DNA from: DAOUBP01 sp964474695
GTDB taxonomy: Bacteria; Chloroflexota; Anaerolineae; CG2-30-64-16
NCBI GenBank assembly: GCA_964474695.1
Contig: CAYYTK010000001.1
Location: 186,001 to 250,000 of the forward strand
Length of the DNA: 64,000 nucleotides
Direction: 5' to 3'
Shown here: one piece after another, positions 42,658 through 50,917 of the stretch
How positions within the stretch are numbered: position 1 is the first letter of the stretch
Layout of the letters: every line of letters starts with the position of its first letter
The notes under the pieces: generated by a model
The model's database searches: none
What the model was told of the DNA's origin: nothing
Seen by the model: the letters and a program-made list of their open reading frames with translations, nothing else
Translations under genes and position numbers: made by a program

Positions 42658-44346
42658 CTAGTACGCGCCTTCGCCCCGCACCACCGCGGGCAGCGTCCGC
42701 AGCAGGATCGCGAGGTCGCGTCGCAGTGAATACGCGTCGATGTACGCCAGCTCCAGCGCCAGCCGTTCTTCGAACGACAGGTCGCCGCGGCCGTTGATCT
42801 GCATCGGGCCGGTCATGCCGGGCTTCACCGCCAGGCGGCGGCGTTGATCGTCGGTGTAGCGCGCCACCAGGGATGCCTCTTCGGGCCGCGGGCCCACCAG
42901 GCTCATCTCCCCGGCCAGCACATTGAAGAGCTGCGGCAGCTCGTCTAAACTCCAGCGCCGCAGGATGCGGCCGACGCGCGTGACACGTGGGTCGGCGCGA
43001 ATCTTGAAGGCCGGCTGCCCTAACGCGTCCAGGTCCATCAACTGCGGCAGCAGCGCTTCGGCGCCCTCGATCATGGTCCGGAATTTCAGGATGCGAAAAG
43101 GCTTGCCGTCCTGCCCGATCCGCGTCTGGCGGAAGAGGGCCGGCCCGGCCGAGTCCAGCCGGACCGCCAACGCGATGAGCGCCATCGGGATGGCCGCGAG
43201 GGTCAAGGCCACTGCACCCACAGCCAGGTCCAGCAGCCGCTTGGTCACCCGTTGCAGTCCGGAGAGCGGCGGGCGTCGTGCGCCCGCCTGGCTTCGGAAA
43301 CGCAGCGTCCCCAGGGCGAACCCCGCGCCGAGCGCTACCGCACGCACCCACAGCAGCCCGGCCGCCGGCAACAATACCCCGCGATCCTTGCGCCAGACCT
43401 TGGCCAGGAAAGTGACCGTGGTCAGCATAAAGGCCAGGGCCGCCAGCCCGCTTCCGATCAGGGCCGCTTCCCAGGCCCACGCACCCACCCTCCCCCCTGA
43501 CAGTGCGACAACTGCACCCGACACGATACTGATCGCCGAGGCGGCCAAGGCTGCGGCGGCCAGGACCATTTGGACCTTCAGCACCTGGGGCGTATGCGAA
43601 TCCTTCACCAGGCGGGCCGGGTGGCGGTGTGCCAGCAGCGCCTTCCAGTAGCCGATCCCGAATTTCCGGCGAACGTAGGCGCGCAGGGTCGGGTTGTGGC
43701 GGTGGTAGACGCGCGCCTGGGGCACGAATACCAGCCGGTAGCCCTTTTCCGCCAGGCGGAAGGAGAACTCCTGATCTTCCACTGAGGCTGTGGGAAAGAT
43801 GGTGTCGAAGCCGCCGTTAGCCTGGAAAATCTTGCGGCGATACGCGGCGCTGTAGGTGTCGATGAAGTCGATCGTCTCGGCGCCTGCCATGCGATCGTAG
43901 CGGTCTTCATACTCCAGTTGGGTGAAGCGCGGGACGCAGCCGGCCTGCTGGGTCAGGTAGGCGCCTTTGGCGCCGGCTACCGCATTGCCCGTTGCGCGGG
44001 CCTCCGTGTGGCCGGCGTTGGCAAAGGGCGCGACGAGGGCGGAGATCCAACCGGGCACGGGGGCGCAATCGGCATCTGTGAATAACAGCAGCTCGCTCTG
44101 CGCGAGGGCCGCGCCGGCATTCCGCGCGGCCGCGGGACCGGCATTGGGCTGGCTGATCACATGCACGCCCGCAGCCCGGGCGAGGGCGGCTGTATCGTCC
44201 TGTGAGCCGTCATCTACGACGATCACTTCGTAACGGTCGCGGGGATAGTCTTGCTGAGACAGTGCTGCCAGGCACAGCGGCAGTGTGGCGTGTGCGTTGT
44301 ACGCGGGGACGATGACGGAAACGGATGGCGGCGAATGGTTAGGCAT
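42658..44346 (-). CDS. Fusion of a family 2 glycosyltransferase with a polyprenyl-phosphate sugar-phosphate transferase
   Basis: 562 residues. The first 230 form a GT2 (GT-A) domain: VSVIVPAYNAHATLPLCL, VVDDGSQDDT, and the DxD-type TDADCAPVPG, with EDQEFSFRLAEKGYRL. Two to four membrane helices follow (about 255-340). Residues 365-562 are a complete bacterial sugar transferase (PglC/WcaJ type): KRLLDLAVGAVALTLAAIPM, FRQTRIGQDGKPFRILKFRTM (RIGQDGKPFRILKFRTM), RWSLDELPQLFNVLAGEMSL, VGPRPEE, and KPGMTGPMQINGRGDLSF. It would both start a lipid-linked glycan and add a sugar, for exopolysaccharide or glycoprotein synthesis. Such a fusion is uncommon to my knowledge. Confidence 0.9.
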   Translation of the reverse strand: MPNHSPPSVSVIVPAYNAHATLPLCLAALSQQDYPRDRYEVIVVDDGSQDDTAALARAAGVHVISQPNAGPAAARNAGAALAQSELLLFTDADCAPVPGWISALVAPFANAGHTEARATGNAVAGAKGAYLTQQAGCVPRFTQLEYEDRYDRMAGAETIDFIDTYSAAYRRKIFQANGGFDTIFPTASVEDQEFSFRLAEKGYRLVFVPQARVYHRHNPTLRAYVRRKFGIGYWKALLAHRHPARLVKDSHTPQVLKVQMVLAAAALAASAISIVSGAVVALSGGRVGAWAWEAALIGSGLAALAFMLTTVTFLAKVWRKDRGVLLPAAGLLWVRAVALGAGFALGTLRFRSQAGARRPPLSGLQRVTKRLLDLAVGAVALTLAAIPMALIALAVRLDSAGPALFRQTRIGQDGKPFRILKFRTMIEGAEALLPQLMDLDALGQPAFKIRADPRVTRVGRILRRWSLDELPQLFNVLAGEMSLVGPRPEEASLVARYTDDQRRRLAVKPGMTGPMQINGRGDLSFEERLALELAYIDAYSLRRDLAILLRTLPAVVRGEGAY

Positions 44347-44360
44347 GATCCGTCAAGAAA

Positions 44361-44394
44361 GGCTGTTGGGCGTCTATCCTTCCGCCCAACAGCC
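44361..44394 (-). terminator. Intrinsic terminator after the DUF4126 gene
   Basis: A perfect 12-bp stem, GGCTGTTGGGCG (44361-44372) with CGCCCAACAGCC (44383-44394). On the minus strand it follows the DUF4126 stop codon and is followed by TTTCTT. Confidence 0.85.
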
Positions 44395-44402
44395 CGCAGA
44401 AC

Positions 44403-44972
44403 TCAGCTCCACTCGTCCTGCTCGTCCTGTTTTTGGCTCCGGCGGATCATCCACCAGGCGAACAAAAACAAGAGGCCGATGATGATAGCCGCAGCCAGGG
44501 CCGGCGCCAGCACTGAGACGGTAGCCGTCACGCCGGAGACCACGTCTTCGCCGGCGCTTACCACCGAATTGCCTACCCCAGCCGTGCTCGCGGTGATGAC
44601 TGGCCGGGCAGTCGCCTTCACGGCATGGATGCCGCCTGCCACCAGCAGACCGCACACCATCGCCAGCACGGGGCTCATGTCGCTGACCACATTGCTGCTC
44701 GAGGCGAACAGGACCGCGCCTGCAGCCGGCCGGACGACCGTCTGAATCACGTCGTTAACCGTGTCGACCGCAGGGATTTTGTCTACGGTTATTTCGATGA
44801 CCAGCAGCACCGCCAACACGCCGAGGACCCAGGGGTTTTCCAGGGTGTTCCACGGCGCCTTCAGGTTGACCAGGTCGGTGAAGCGCGCCAGCAGGCCGAC
44901 GATCAACAGCGGCAGGTAGGCATTGAGGCCGCTGGAGGCCGATAGTCCGAAAGCGGAGAGTATATCGATCAT
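44403..44972 (-). CDS. DUF4126 membrane protein
   Basis: 189 residues. The family start LSAFGLSASSGLNAYLPLLIVGLLAR is clear (short form SASSGLNAYLPLLIVG), followed by TLENPWVLGVLAVLLVIEI and DKIPAVDTVNDVIQTVVRP. Four or five membrane helices are present. The tail KQDEQDEW is acidic. The biochemical role of DUF4126 is unknown. It lies between a DUF4013 gene and its own terminator, on the minus strand. Confidence 0.9.
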   Translation of the reverse strand: MIDILSAFGLSASSGLNAYLPLLIVGLLARFTDLVNLKAPWNTLENPWVLGVLAVLLVIEITVDKIPAVDTVNDVIQTVVRPAAGAVLFASSSNVVSDMSPVLAMVCGLLVAGGIHAVKATARPVITASTAGVGNSVVSAGEDVVSGVTATVSVLAPALAAAIIIGLLFLFAWWMIRRSQKQDEQDEWS

Positions 44973-45000
44973 AGGTCACCGTCCTGGCCGGGCAGCGCGC

Positions 45001-45699
45001 TTATTCGATGGCCGATACACTGCTGGCGCCGATCTGGCCGAACAAGTGTGCCTGCACCAGGTACTGCCAGAGATTAGCGAAGGGGAGCGACACCAGGATG
45101 CCGATTCCCAGGGCGATGATGCCCAGGCCCGCGATCACGGCGGCGATCAAGCCCGCCACCCAGGTGAGCAGGAGCGCGATGACCACGTTGCCGATATTGT
45201 CGCGGGTGAACGACCACAGCTTGCCGAGCTCGAAGGCGGCAGCAAACCGTTCCGTGCGGGCCACCCGGGCGTAGATCGCGGGGGTGAACAGGGCCAGAAC
45301 CAGGCCCCACAGGAGCAACAGGCACGAGCTGCAGGTGATCAGGATAGCGCCGATTGCCTCTGTGCCGCTGCTGTTTTGATCGGTCAGGGTGCCGCCGACG
45401 GTCAACGGCAGTGCGATCAGTATGATGGGGAGGGCCCAAATGAAGAGCGCGGCGCACAGCCTGAAGCCGCGCCTCAGAAATCCGCCCCAATCTTCCCAGT
45501 CGGGCAGGGGATGCGCACGACCATCCATGACATTGCGCAGCGTATCCAGGGTGTAACCGAGCAGCATGATGAGCGGAATAAAGCCGATCAGAAGCGGAGA
45601 AAACAAGATGCCGGCCAGCCCAACCAGGGTGCCGATCCCCAGCTTGCGCAGCCAGTCGGGGTCCTCGAACATAAAAGTGAATGCCTTACCGAAATCCAT
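45001..45699 (-). CDS. DUF4013 membrane protein
   Basis: 232 residues from the ATG at 45699, which has AAGGAGG at six bases; two nearby upstream ATGs are worse placed. The family pattern is clear: FMFEDPDWLRKLGIGTLVGLA at the start (EDPDWLRKLGIGTLVG), GYTLDTLRNVMDGRAHPLPDW and several Gly/Leu-rich membrane helices. It may form a pore or act in envelope organisation, but the function is unknown. It precedes the DUF4126 gene by 28 bases and is probably co-transcribed with it. Confidence 0.9.
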   Translation of the reverse strand: MDFGKAFTFMFEDPDWLRKLGIGTLVGLAGILFSPLLIGFIPLIMLLGYTLDTLRNVMDGRAHPLPDWEDWGGFLRRGFRLCAALFIWALPIILIALPLTVGGTLTDQNSSGTEAIGAILITCSSCLLLLWGLVLALFTPAIYARVARTERFAAAFELGKLWSFTRDNIGNVVIALLLTWVAGLIAAVIAGLGIIALGIGILVSLPFANLWQYLVQAHLFGQIGASSVSAIE

Positions 45700-45875
45700 G
45701 TTCATCCTCCTTGAACAACAGTCGCTATTAAACACTTAACGCAGAATCGAGCGCAGAGTTTCCGCTGCGTGAGTGGCATCCAGGACAGTATACCATATTC
45801 CGCGGGGTTGTGCATCCAAATCCAACGCGCAGCCAGGATATCTCAATACGGGCACTTGGATTTTTGAGTTGTGGC

Positions 45876-45904
45876 TTGACAAGCTTAAGAGAGCATGATA
45901 TAAG
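45876..45904 (+). promoter_or_regulatory. Promoter of the pyrophosphatase gene
   Basis: A full consensus TTGACA (45876-45881) and TATAAG (45899-45904) are 17 bases apart. The leader to the ATG at 45935 is about 25 bases. Confidence 0.8.
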
Positions 45905-45934
45905 TGAAATCTCAGCCTACTTAGGGAGTGCAGC

Positions 45935-46543
45935 ATGGGAAGCATCGCTCGATTTGATCCGTTCCGAGCCCATCCCTGGCATGGCCTCTCCGCCGGCAAA
46001 GATCCTCCCCGCATCGTTCAAGCCTATATCGAAATCACTCCTTTTGACAGCGTCAAATACGAGATCGACAAGATCACCGGCTATTTGCGGGTGGACCGCC
46101 CCCAACGTTCATCCTCCGTGCCGCCAGCACTGTATGGGTTCATTCCGCGCACCTACTGCGCGGCAAAGGTAGCTTCGCTCTCGCCGGAGGTGAGTAAAGC
46201 CGACGGCGATCCTCTGGATATCTGCGTGCTCAGCGAGCGGCCCATCAGCCGGCCGGAAGTGCTGATAGATGCCGTGGTGGTTGGCGGGCTGCGTGCCATC
46301 GATCACGGCGTGGCCGATGACAAAATCATCGCGGTGCTCTACAATGACAACATCTGGGGCTCCGCCGATGACATCTCCGATATCCCTCCGCGCTTTGTAG
46401 AACGGCTTCAACACTACTTCTCGACCTACAAAATGGTGCCTGGCGAGCCCTCCCCCATGGTCATCCAGGAAGTCTACGGGGCGCCTCACGCGCGCCAGGT
46501 GGTGAGCGCGGCGATGGATGACTACGAAGCAAGATTCGGCTGA
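45935..46543 (+). CDS. ppa: Inorganic pyrophosphatase (family I)
   Basis: 202 residues. It hydrolyses pyrophosphate to two phosphates in the cytoplasm. The core carries KYEIDKITGYLRVDRP, then ALYGFIPRTYC in place of the usual YPFNYGFIPRTL, and the metal-binding signature GDPLDICVL (GDPLDxxVL). IDHGVADDKIIAVL continues with the other acidic ligands. A GGGAG site precedes the ATG. The N-terminal 30 residues are somewhat different from typical soluble enzymes. A PfkB kinase gene follows after 136 bases. Confidence 0.92.
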   Translation: MGSIARFDPFRAHPWHGLSAGKDPPRIVQAYIEITPFDSVKYEIDKITGYLRVDRPQRSSSVPPALYGFIPRTYCAAKVASLSPEVSKADGDPLDICVLSERPISRPEVLIDAVVVGGLRAIDHGVADDKIIAVLYNDNIWGSADDISDIPPRFVERLQHYFSTYKMVPGEPSPMVIQEVYGAPHARQVVSAAMDDYEARFG

Positions 46544-46679
46544 CCAGGCGACAAGGGCGAGATGGATTGCGGGCACCCCATGCTGGCAAAGCATGGCAGA
46601 CGGGCTCCATCCGACGGTGCTGCGGACGAGCGAGCGCACTGTGCGGACCGCGTGCTGCCGGTGCTGTGAGGAGAGAATT

Positions 46680-47621
46680 ATGAACCAAGGTACCAGGGTC
46701 GTCACTGTCACCGTTAACCCGGCTATCGATCAAACCATCTCGATCCCGAACTTCTCGGCCGGGACCGTGAACCGGGTGCAGGACTCTCGGATGGACGCAG
46801 GCGGCAAAGGCATCAACGTAGCTTCGTTCCTGTCCGACTTCGGCCAGCCCGCCACGGTCACCGGGTTCCTGGGCCGAGATAATGACGAGATCTTCCGCCG
46901 CCTGTTTACGAAGAAGGGGATCGAAGATCGTTGCGTGCGCATCGCGGGTTCCACCCGCATCGGCGTGAAGATTTCGGATATGGCCCAGCATCGCACCACT
47001 GACATCAATTTCCCCGGTCAGGCGCCCGAGCCGGCCGATATCGTGCGCCTGTTCGAGATTCTCAAGGAGCTGGCGGCCGACCACGAGTGGTTCGTGCTCT
47101 CTGGCAGCATCCCTGCCGGGGTGTCCGCGGGGATCTACGGGGAGATGATTAAGACGCTGGCCGGTAAGAAGGTTGTGCTCGATACCAGCGGCGAGGGCTT
47201 CCGGCAGGCGATGGCCGCAGGGCCGTGGCTCATCAAGCCGAACGCCGATGAGCTGGGCGAATTCGTCGGTGAGAAGCTGGAGACGGGCGATGCGATCGTG
47301 CGGGTCGCGCGTTCCCTGATGGAGCGCCACAACATCGCGAGCGTGGTCGTGTCCATGGGCAAGGAAGGCGCCATCTATATCGAAGGCAACGAGATCGTCT
47401 GGGCCGTGCCGCCTCACGTTGACGTCAAGAGCACGGTGGGCGCCGGCGATGCGATGGTTGCCGGCACGGTCGCGGGCAAGATTCGCGGCCTTTCGCTGGC
47501 CGAATGCGCTCGCCTGGCGACGGGGTTCTCGATGACCGCCATCAGCCACATCGGGCACGGGTTGCCTTCGCTGGCTGAAGTTGAAGCGGCACGGGCGCGC
47601 GTCACCCTTCGCAATCTATAG
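46680..47621 (+). CDS. PfkB family sugar kinase, 1-phosphofructokinase-like
   Basis: 313 residues from the ATG at 46680, chosen for GGAGAG; the longer frame has no family similarity. Signature motifs are VTVNPAIDQTISI, the PfkB pattern DAGGKGINVASFLSDFG, and GAGDAMVAGTVAGKI near the C-terminus with the catalytic Asp. The opening TVNPAID and GGKGIN are typical of the FruK/LacC/PfkB subgroup that phosphorylates fructose-1-phosphate, tagatose-6-phosphate or fructose-6-phosphate. No fructose PTS or aldolase gene is nearby, so the substrate is open. Confidence 0.88.
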   Translation: MNQGTRVVTVTVNPAIDQTISIPNFSAGTVNRVQDSRMDAGGKGINVASFLSDFGQPATVTGFLGRDNDEIFRRLFTKKGIEDRCVRIAGSTRIGVKISDMAQHRTTDINFPGQAPEPADIVRLFEILKELAADHEWFVLSGSIPAGVSAGIYGEMIKTLAGKKVVLDTSGEGFRQAMAAGPWLIKPNADELGEFVGEKLETGDAIVRVARSLMERHNIASVVVSMGKEGAIYIEGNEIVWAVPPHVDVKSTVGAGDAMVAGTVAGKIRGLSLAECARLATGFSMTAISHIGHGLPSLAEVEAARARVTLRNL

Positions 47622-47661
47622 AAGCGGATGCGGCCCGTTCGCGTCGGGAGCAGGGGCCGGA

Positions 47662-48486
47662 TCAGATCGGCAGTCCCATGTATTCCGTCAAGGCTGCGCG
47701 GCCGAGGCCGATCAGCATGATCTCGACAAGCGCCAGCGCCAGGCCGAGCAGCAGCGGCGCGGCGATCTGCTGCCAACGCGTCGCGCACCCTTCTCGACGC
47801 AGAACGATGATGGCCAACATGGTATTCACCAGCCCCAACAGGAGTACTATCGTGGCCCCGCTGACGAGGGCTAACGGGTAGAGCAGCGGGGGCCATTCGC
47901 TGAACACCAGGCCGGCGACGACCCCTCCGCCGGCCAGCAGCCAGGCCAGGTCGGCCCAGGAGTCGACGGAGCACGCCGGGGCAGGCGTCGTCCACAGCGC
48001 CAGGTTGAGCACCGGGAGCAGGAAGGCGGCGATGGTCAGCCCTTCCAGCATGCCCGTGATGAGCCGGAGCAGGTTGCCCGGCTCATACAGGTGCGGCAGG
48101 TCCGGGAAGAACGTCAGAAACGAATTCGCGCCATCGACAGCCCAGGCAGCCAGAAACACCGCCAGCACGGCCAGATACCGGCCCTTCGGTAGTCCTGCAG
48201 CGCGCCCTCGCCCGCGCACAATCAACACCATCAGCCCTGCGAGCGCCCCCAGATAGGTGCCGCTGCACCGGGCGCACAAAGGTAGCGGCCGGCCCGCAAA
48301 GATGAAAGTGCGTTCGGAGATGCGATGGCAAACGGCAAACGCCGCATGGTCGGCCTTGTCCAGCAGATTGTGCGGGGGCGCGGCCAGAAGGGCCAGGATG
48401 GTGACTCCGGCCAGCAGCACGAGCAAGTTGTCCCGCCGCGTGAACTTCCTTTGGGGGTGACGTAGGTCGATGTCTGAAGGTGTCAT
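47662..48486 (-). CDS. DUF2085 membrane protein
   Basis: 274 residues. The DUF2085 hallmark is present: FAVCHRISERTFIFAGRPLPLCARCSGTYLG, here quoted in parts (VCHRISERTF, PLCARCSGTYLG), with four conserved Cys/His that may bind metal. Several membrane helices follow. Function is unknown. The ATG at 48486 lacks a ribosome site, and an extended -10 box lies seven bases away, so the message may be leaderless. Confidence 0.88.
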   Translation of the reverse strand: MTPSDIDLRHPQRKFTRRDNLLVLLAGVTILALLAAPPHNLLDKADHAAFAVCHRISERTFIFAGRPLPLCARCSGTYLGALAGLMVLIVRGRGRAAGLPKGRYLAVLAVFLAAWAVDGANSFLTFFPDLPHLYEPGNLLRLITGMLEGLTIAAFLLPVLNLALWTTPAPACSVDSWADLAWLLAGGGVVAGLVFSEWPPLLYPLALVSGATIVLLLGLVNTMLAIIVLRREGCATRWQQIAAPLLLGLALALVEIMLIGLGRAALTEYMGLPI

Positions 48487-48493
48487 GGTGGGA

Positions 48494-48502
48494 ATTATAA
48501 CA
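48494..48502 (-). promoter_or_regulatory. Extended -10 promoter of the DUF2085 gene, leaderless
   Basis: On the minus strand TGTTATAAT (-10 TATAAT at 48494-48499) is followed by seven bases and the ATG at 48486. The -35 region is poor. Confidence 0.6.
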
Positions 48503-48521
48503 CGTTCGCGATTTCTGGAAT

Positions 48522-48550
48522 TTGCAGGTCTGGCGCGCCTATGCTAGACT
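48522..48550 (+). promoter_or_regulatory. Candidate promoter upstream of the MalK-type gene
   Basis: TTGCAG (48522-48527) and TAGACT (48545-48550) are 17 bases apart, with an extended -10 (TGCTAGACT). If it serves the downstream gene, the leader would be about 440 bases. Confidence 0.5.
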
Positions 48551-48638
48551 TAGCCCGTTGCCGGACATACAGTGCTGATGCGGCCAGGCATCGCGTGTTG
48601 TGCCGGAAGCAGCTTCATTCCCCGCTCCGGGATCTATG

Positions 48639-48733
48639 TGAGACAGGAGGTGCACCGCCAGGGCTGAGCCGTGTGCAGAGGGTTGACACGCCTTCGCGTG
48701 TGAAGGCGCGTCAGTGTTCCTGTTTGTGTCTCA
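48639..48733 (+). other. Possible structured RNA domain in the gap before the MalK-type gene
   Basis: TGAGACA (48639-48645) pairs with TGTCTCA (48727-48733), enclosing an 11-position hairpin GACACGCCTTC/GAAGGCGCGTC (48685-48712, one mismatch). Another hairpin (CCTGGACTG/CAGTTCCAGG) lies at about 48929-48953. No open frame in the 510-base gap (48487-48996) looks like a protein. It could be an RNA leader or a small RNA gene; it matches no RNA family I recognise. Confidence 0.4.
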
Positions 48734-48996
48734 GTTCGCTTCATGATACCCCCATGATCCTTCTTATGCCTATTCGATACTTGCGCGGCCGCGGCAGAGC
48801 GGTTATGGCTTGCGAGCCCGGTGTGTCGTACGGAGCCTGGTCTTGGCCATTGGGTGTGCGGAGGCGAGGCCTAGCCATCTAGTCGGGAACGTCGACACTC
48901 GACCGAACAGTTCTGTCTGCCCGGCTTGCCTGGACTGCACGGCAGTTCCAGGTTTGCTTTAGCATCTTCAAAATCTGCGTTAGGAGTTTAACACCC

Positions 48997-50103
48997 ATGG
49001 CCAGTGTATCCTTTGAACACATCTACAAGCGCTACGGCGATGTGGTCGCCGTCCGGGATCTGAACATCGAGATCGCGGACAAGGAATTCATCGTCTTCGT
49101 CGGCCCGTCGGGCTGCGGCAAGAGCACCAGCCTGCGCATGTTGGCGGGCCTGGAAGAGATCTCCGAAGGTCAGATCAAGATCGGTGATCGCGTGGTCAAC
49201 GACGTGCCGCCCAAGGATCGCGATATTGCGATGGTGTTCCAGAGTTATGCGCTGTACCCGCACATGAGCGTGTACGACAACATGGCGTTCGGCCTGAAGC
49301 TGCGCAAGACCCCCAAGGCGGAGATCGACAAGAAAGTCAAGGAAGCCGCTGAGATTCTGGGCATCACCCAGTACCTGGACCGCAAGCCGAAGGCCCTCTC
49401 CGGCGGCCAGCGCCAGCGTGTGGCCGTCGGCCGCGCCATCGTGCGCAGCCCCAAGGTCTTCCTCTTCGACGAACCGCTCTCGAACCTGGATGCGAAGCTG
49501 CGCGTCGAGACGCGCGCCAACATCAGCAAGCTGTGGCAGCGCCTGGGCACGACGTTCATCTACGTGACCCACGACCAGGTGGAAGCGATGACGATGGCCA
49601 GCCGCATCGCGGTCATGAAGGATGGCTTGCTGCAGCAGATCGACTCGCCGCAGAATCTGTACAACCATCCGGGCAACATCTTTGTCGCGGGCTTCATCGG
49701 CAGCCCATCCATGAACTTCTTCGAGGCAACGTTGGTGGAGCAGGACGGCAAGCTGTTCGTGGACGGCGGGACGTTCAAGCTGCCGGTGCCGGAGAACAAG
49801 AAGGCCCAGTATCTGCCGGCGAAAGGCCAGAAGGTCGTGTTCGGCATCCGGCCCGAGGACATCTCGCCCAAGCAGTTCCAGGCGCCCGGCATCACCCCTG
49901 CGCCGATCACAGCCGAGGTGGACGTCACCGAGTTGATGGGCAACGAAATCTACCTGTACCTGTTGACCGGCAAGAAGCAGTTCATCGCCCGCGTCGATCC
50001 GCGCACGACCGCGCACATTGGGGAGTCGCTGGACCTGGTGCTCAACATGGACAACATGCACCTGTTCGATCCCCAGACCGAGAAGACGCTGGACGCGATC
50101 TGA
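48997..50103 (+). CDS. ABC transporter ATPase of the MalK/UgpC/MsmK (multi-sugar) type
   Basis: 368 residues. The nucleotide-binding domain covers 1-235: Walker A GPSGCGKSTSLRMLAGLEE, Q-loop MVFQSYALYPHMSV, signature LSGGQRQRVAVGRAI, Walker B VFLFDEPLSNLDAKLR, and H-loop VTHDQVEAMT. The C-terminal TOBE/regulatory domain (240-368) contains FGIRPEDISPKQFQ, typical of sugar importers. No permease or binding protein is adjacent, as for shared ATPases that serve several sugar importers. An AGGAG site precedes the ATG. Confidence 0.93.
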   Translation: MASVSFEHIYKRYGDVVAVRDLNIEIADKEFIVFVGPSGCGKSTSLRMLAGLEEISEGQIKIGDRVVNDVPPKDRDIAMVFQSYALYPHMSVYDNMAFGLKLRKTPKAEIDKKVKEAAEILGITQYLDRKPKALSGGQRQRVAVGRAIVRSPKVFLFDEPLSNLDAKLRVETRANISKLWQRLGTTFIYVTHDQVEAMTMASRIAVMKDGLLQQIDSPQNLYNHPGNIFVAGFIGSPSMNFFEATLVEQDGKLFVDGGTFKLPVPENKKAQYLPAKGQKVVFGIRPEDISPKQFQAPGITPAPITAEVDVTELMGNEIYLYLLTGKKQFIARVDPRTTAHIGESLDLVLNMDNMHLFDPQTEKTLDAI

Positions 50104-50117
50104 TCCGGCTCAGTCAG

Positions 50118-50150
50118 GGGTTGCCAACTTTTCCGCAAAGTTGGCAACCC
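50118..50150 (+). terminator. Perfect 14-bp hairpin after the MalK-type gene
   Basis: GGGTTGCCAACTTT (50118-50131) pairs fully with AAAGTTGGCAACCC (50137-50150). It is the first of two hairpins between the convergent MalK-type gene and def. Confidence 0.75.
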
Positions 50151-50160
50151 TACAACGCAA

Positions 50161-50193
50161 AAAGACCAGGTTTCGATGTGAAACCTGGTCTTT
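50161..50193. terminator. Perfect 14-bp hairpin with flanking A/T runs between convergent genes
   Basis: AAAGACCAGGTTTC (50161-50174) pairs with GAAACCTGGTCTTT (50180-50193); the A and T ends allow termination on both strands. Its core matches the palindrome at 34068-34098. Confidence 0.8.
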
Positions 50194-50220
50194 CGCTTTC
50201 AAAAGCTGATCCGTTTGATC

Positions 50221-50781
50221 CTATGATCCCTGCTTTCCCATCAGCGCCACCGCTTCGGCGGCCTCGCCCGTGGCCTCCGCAGCTTCTTCTTCGGTGATCT
50301 TGTGGATCTTAGCCGGGTCGGACACCCGGTCGATGAACAGCACCCCTTCCAGGTGGTCGATCTCGTGCTGGAAGATGCGGGCCAGGTAATCGTAGGCCTT
50401 GATCCGCTGCGCCTTGCCGTAGACATCCTGGCCGCGCACGATGATTTCTATGCTGCGCTCCACCTCGCCCAGGTAGCCGGGGATCGATAGACACCCTTCT
50501 GTGCCCTCTTCGACTTCACGGGAAGCTCGGATGATCTCCGGGTTCACGACGGCGTACAGCTCGGCCGGATCGCCGGTCTCCTCATCCGCGGGCAACTCCA
50601 CCACGATCACGCGCTCAGGTACATTGACCTGCGGCGCGGCCAGGCCGACCCCGGGCGCGGCGCGCATCGTTTCGATCATGTCGTCGACCAGTTGCTTGAT
50701 CTCCGGCCCGAACTTGGTGACCTTATGCGCTCTGCGGCGCAGGGTCGGATGTCCTAAAGTGACGATTTCCCGGATGGCCAT
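50221..50781 (-). CDS. def: Peptide deformylase
   Basis: 186 residues. The enzyme removes the formyl group from nascent protein N-termini. All three motifs are present: GVGLAAPQVN (motif I), EGCLSIPG (motif II with metal Cys), and FQHEIDHLEGVLFID (motif III with HExxH). The C-terminal 25 residues form an Ala/Glu-rich helix. A consensus promoter lies upstream. The expected partner fmt is not adjacent. Confidence 0.97.
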   Translation of the reverse strand: MAIREIVTLGHPTLRRRAHKVTKFGPEIKQLVDDMIETMRAAPGVGLAAPQVNVPERVIVVELPADEETGDPAELYAVVNPEIIRASREVEEGTEGCLSIPGYLGEVERSIEIIVRGQDVYGKAQRIKAYDYLARIFQHEIDHLEGVLFIDRVSDPAKIHKITEEEAAEATGEAAEAVALMGKQGS

Positions 50782-50819
50782 ACTGCATTCCCTTAATTTC
50801 TCTATAGTTCTGTAGAAAA

Positions 50820-50848
50820 ATTATACTCGCGGATGCGGAGACTGTCAA
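50820..50848 (-). promoter_or_regulatory. Consensus def promoter
   Basis: On the minus strand TTGACA (50843-50848) and TATAAT (50820-50825) are 17 bases apart, an exact sigma-70 consensus. The leader is about 30 bases. Confidence 0.88.
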
Positions 50849-50882
50849 AACCTGCCGAGACATGATTTGCGCTGAAGCCGAT

Positions 50883-50911
50883 TTGCGAAGCGGCTTGACC
50901 TTGGGTATAAT
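50883..50911 (+). promoter_or_regulatory. Promoter of the BMP importer operon
   Basis: TTGCGA (50883-50888) and TATAAT (50906-50911) are 17 bases apart. Transcription would start near 50918, giving a leader of almost 300 bases before the binding-protein gene. Confidence 0.7.
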
Positions 50912-50917
50912 GATTTA

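Noticed and set aside
45736..46014. A 92-codon minus-strand frame before the DUF4013 gene
   Set aside because: It overlaps the consensus ppa promoter and the start of ppa, and has no family features.
48590..48740. Signal recognition particle RNA or RNase P RNA in the gap before the MalK-type gene
   Set aside because: A GCCGGAAGCAGC segment recalls the SRP RNA loop, but the flanking conserved helix is absent, and no RNase P core blocks are present.
48541..48882. A 113-codon plus-strand frame before the MalK-type gene
   Set aside because: No ribosome site, no recognisable domain and low-quality composition; it runs through likely RNA stems.
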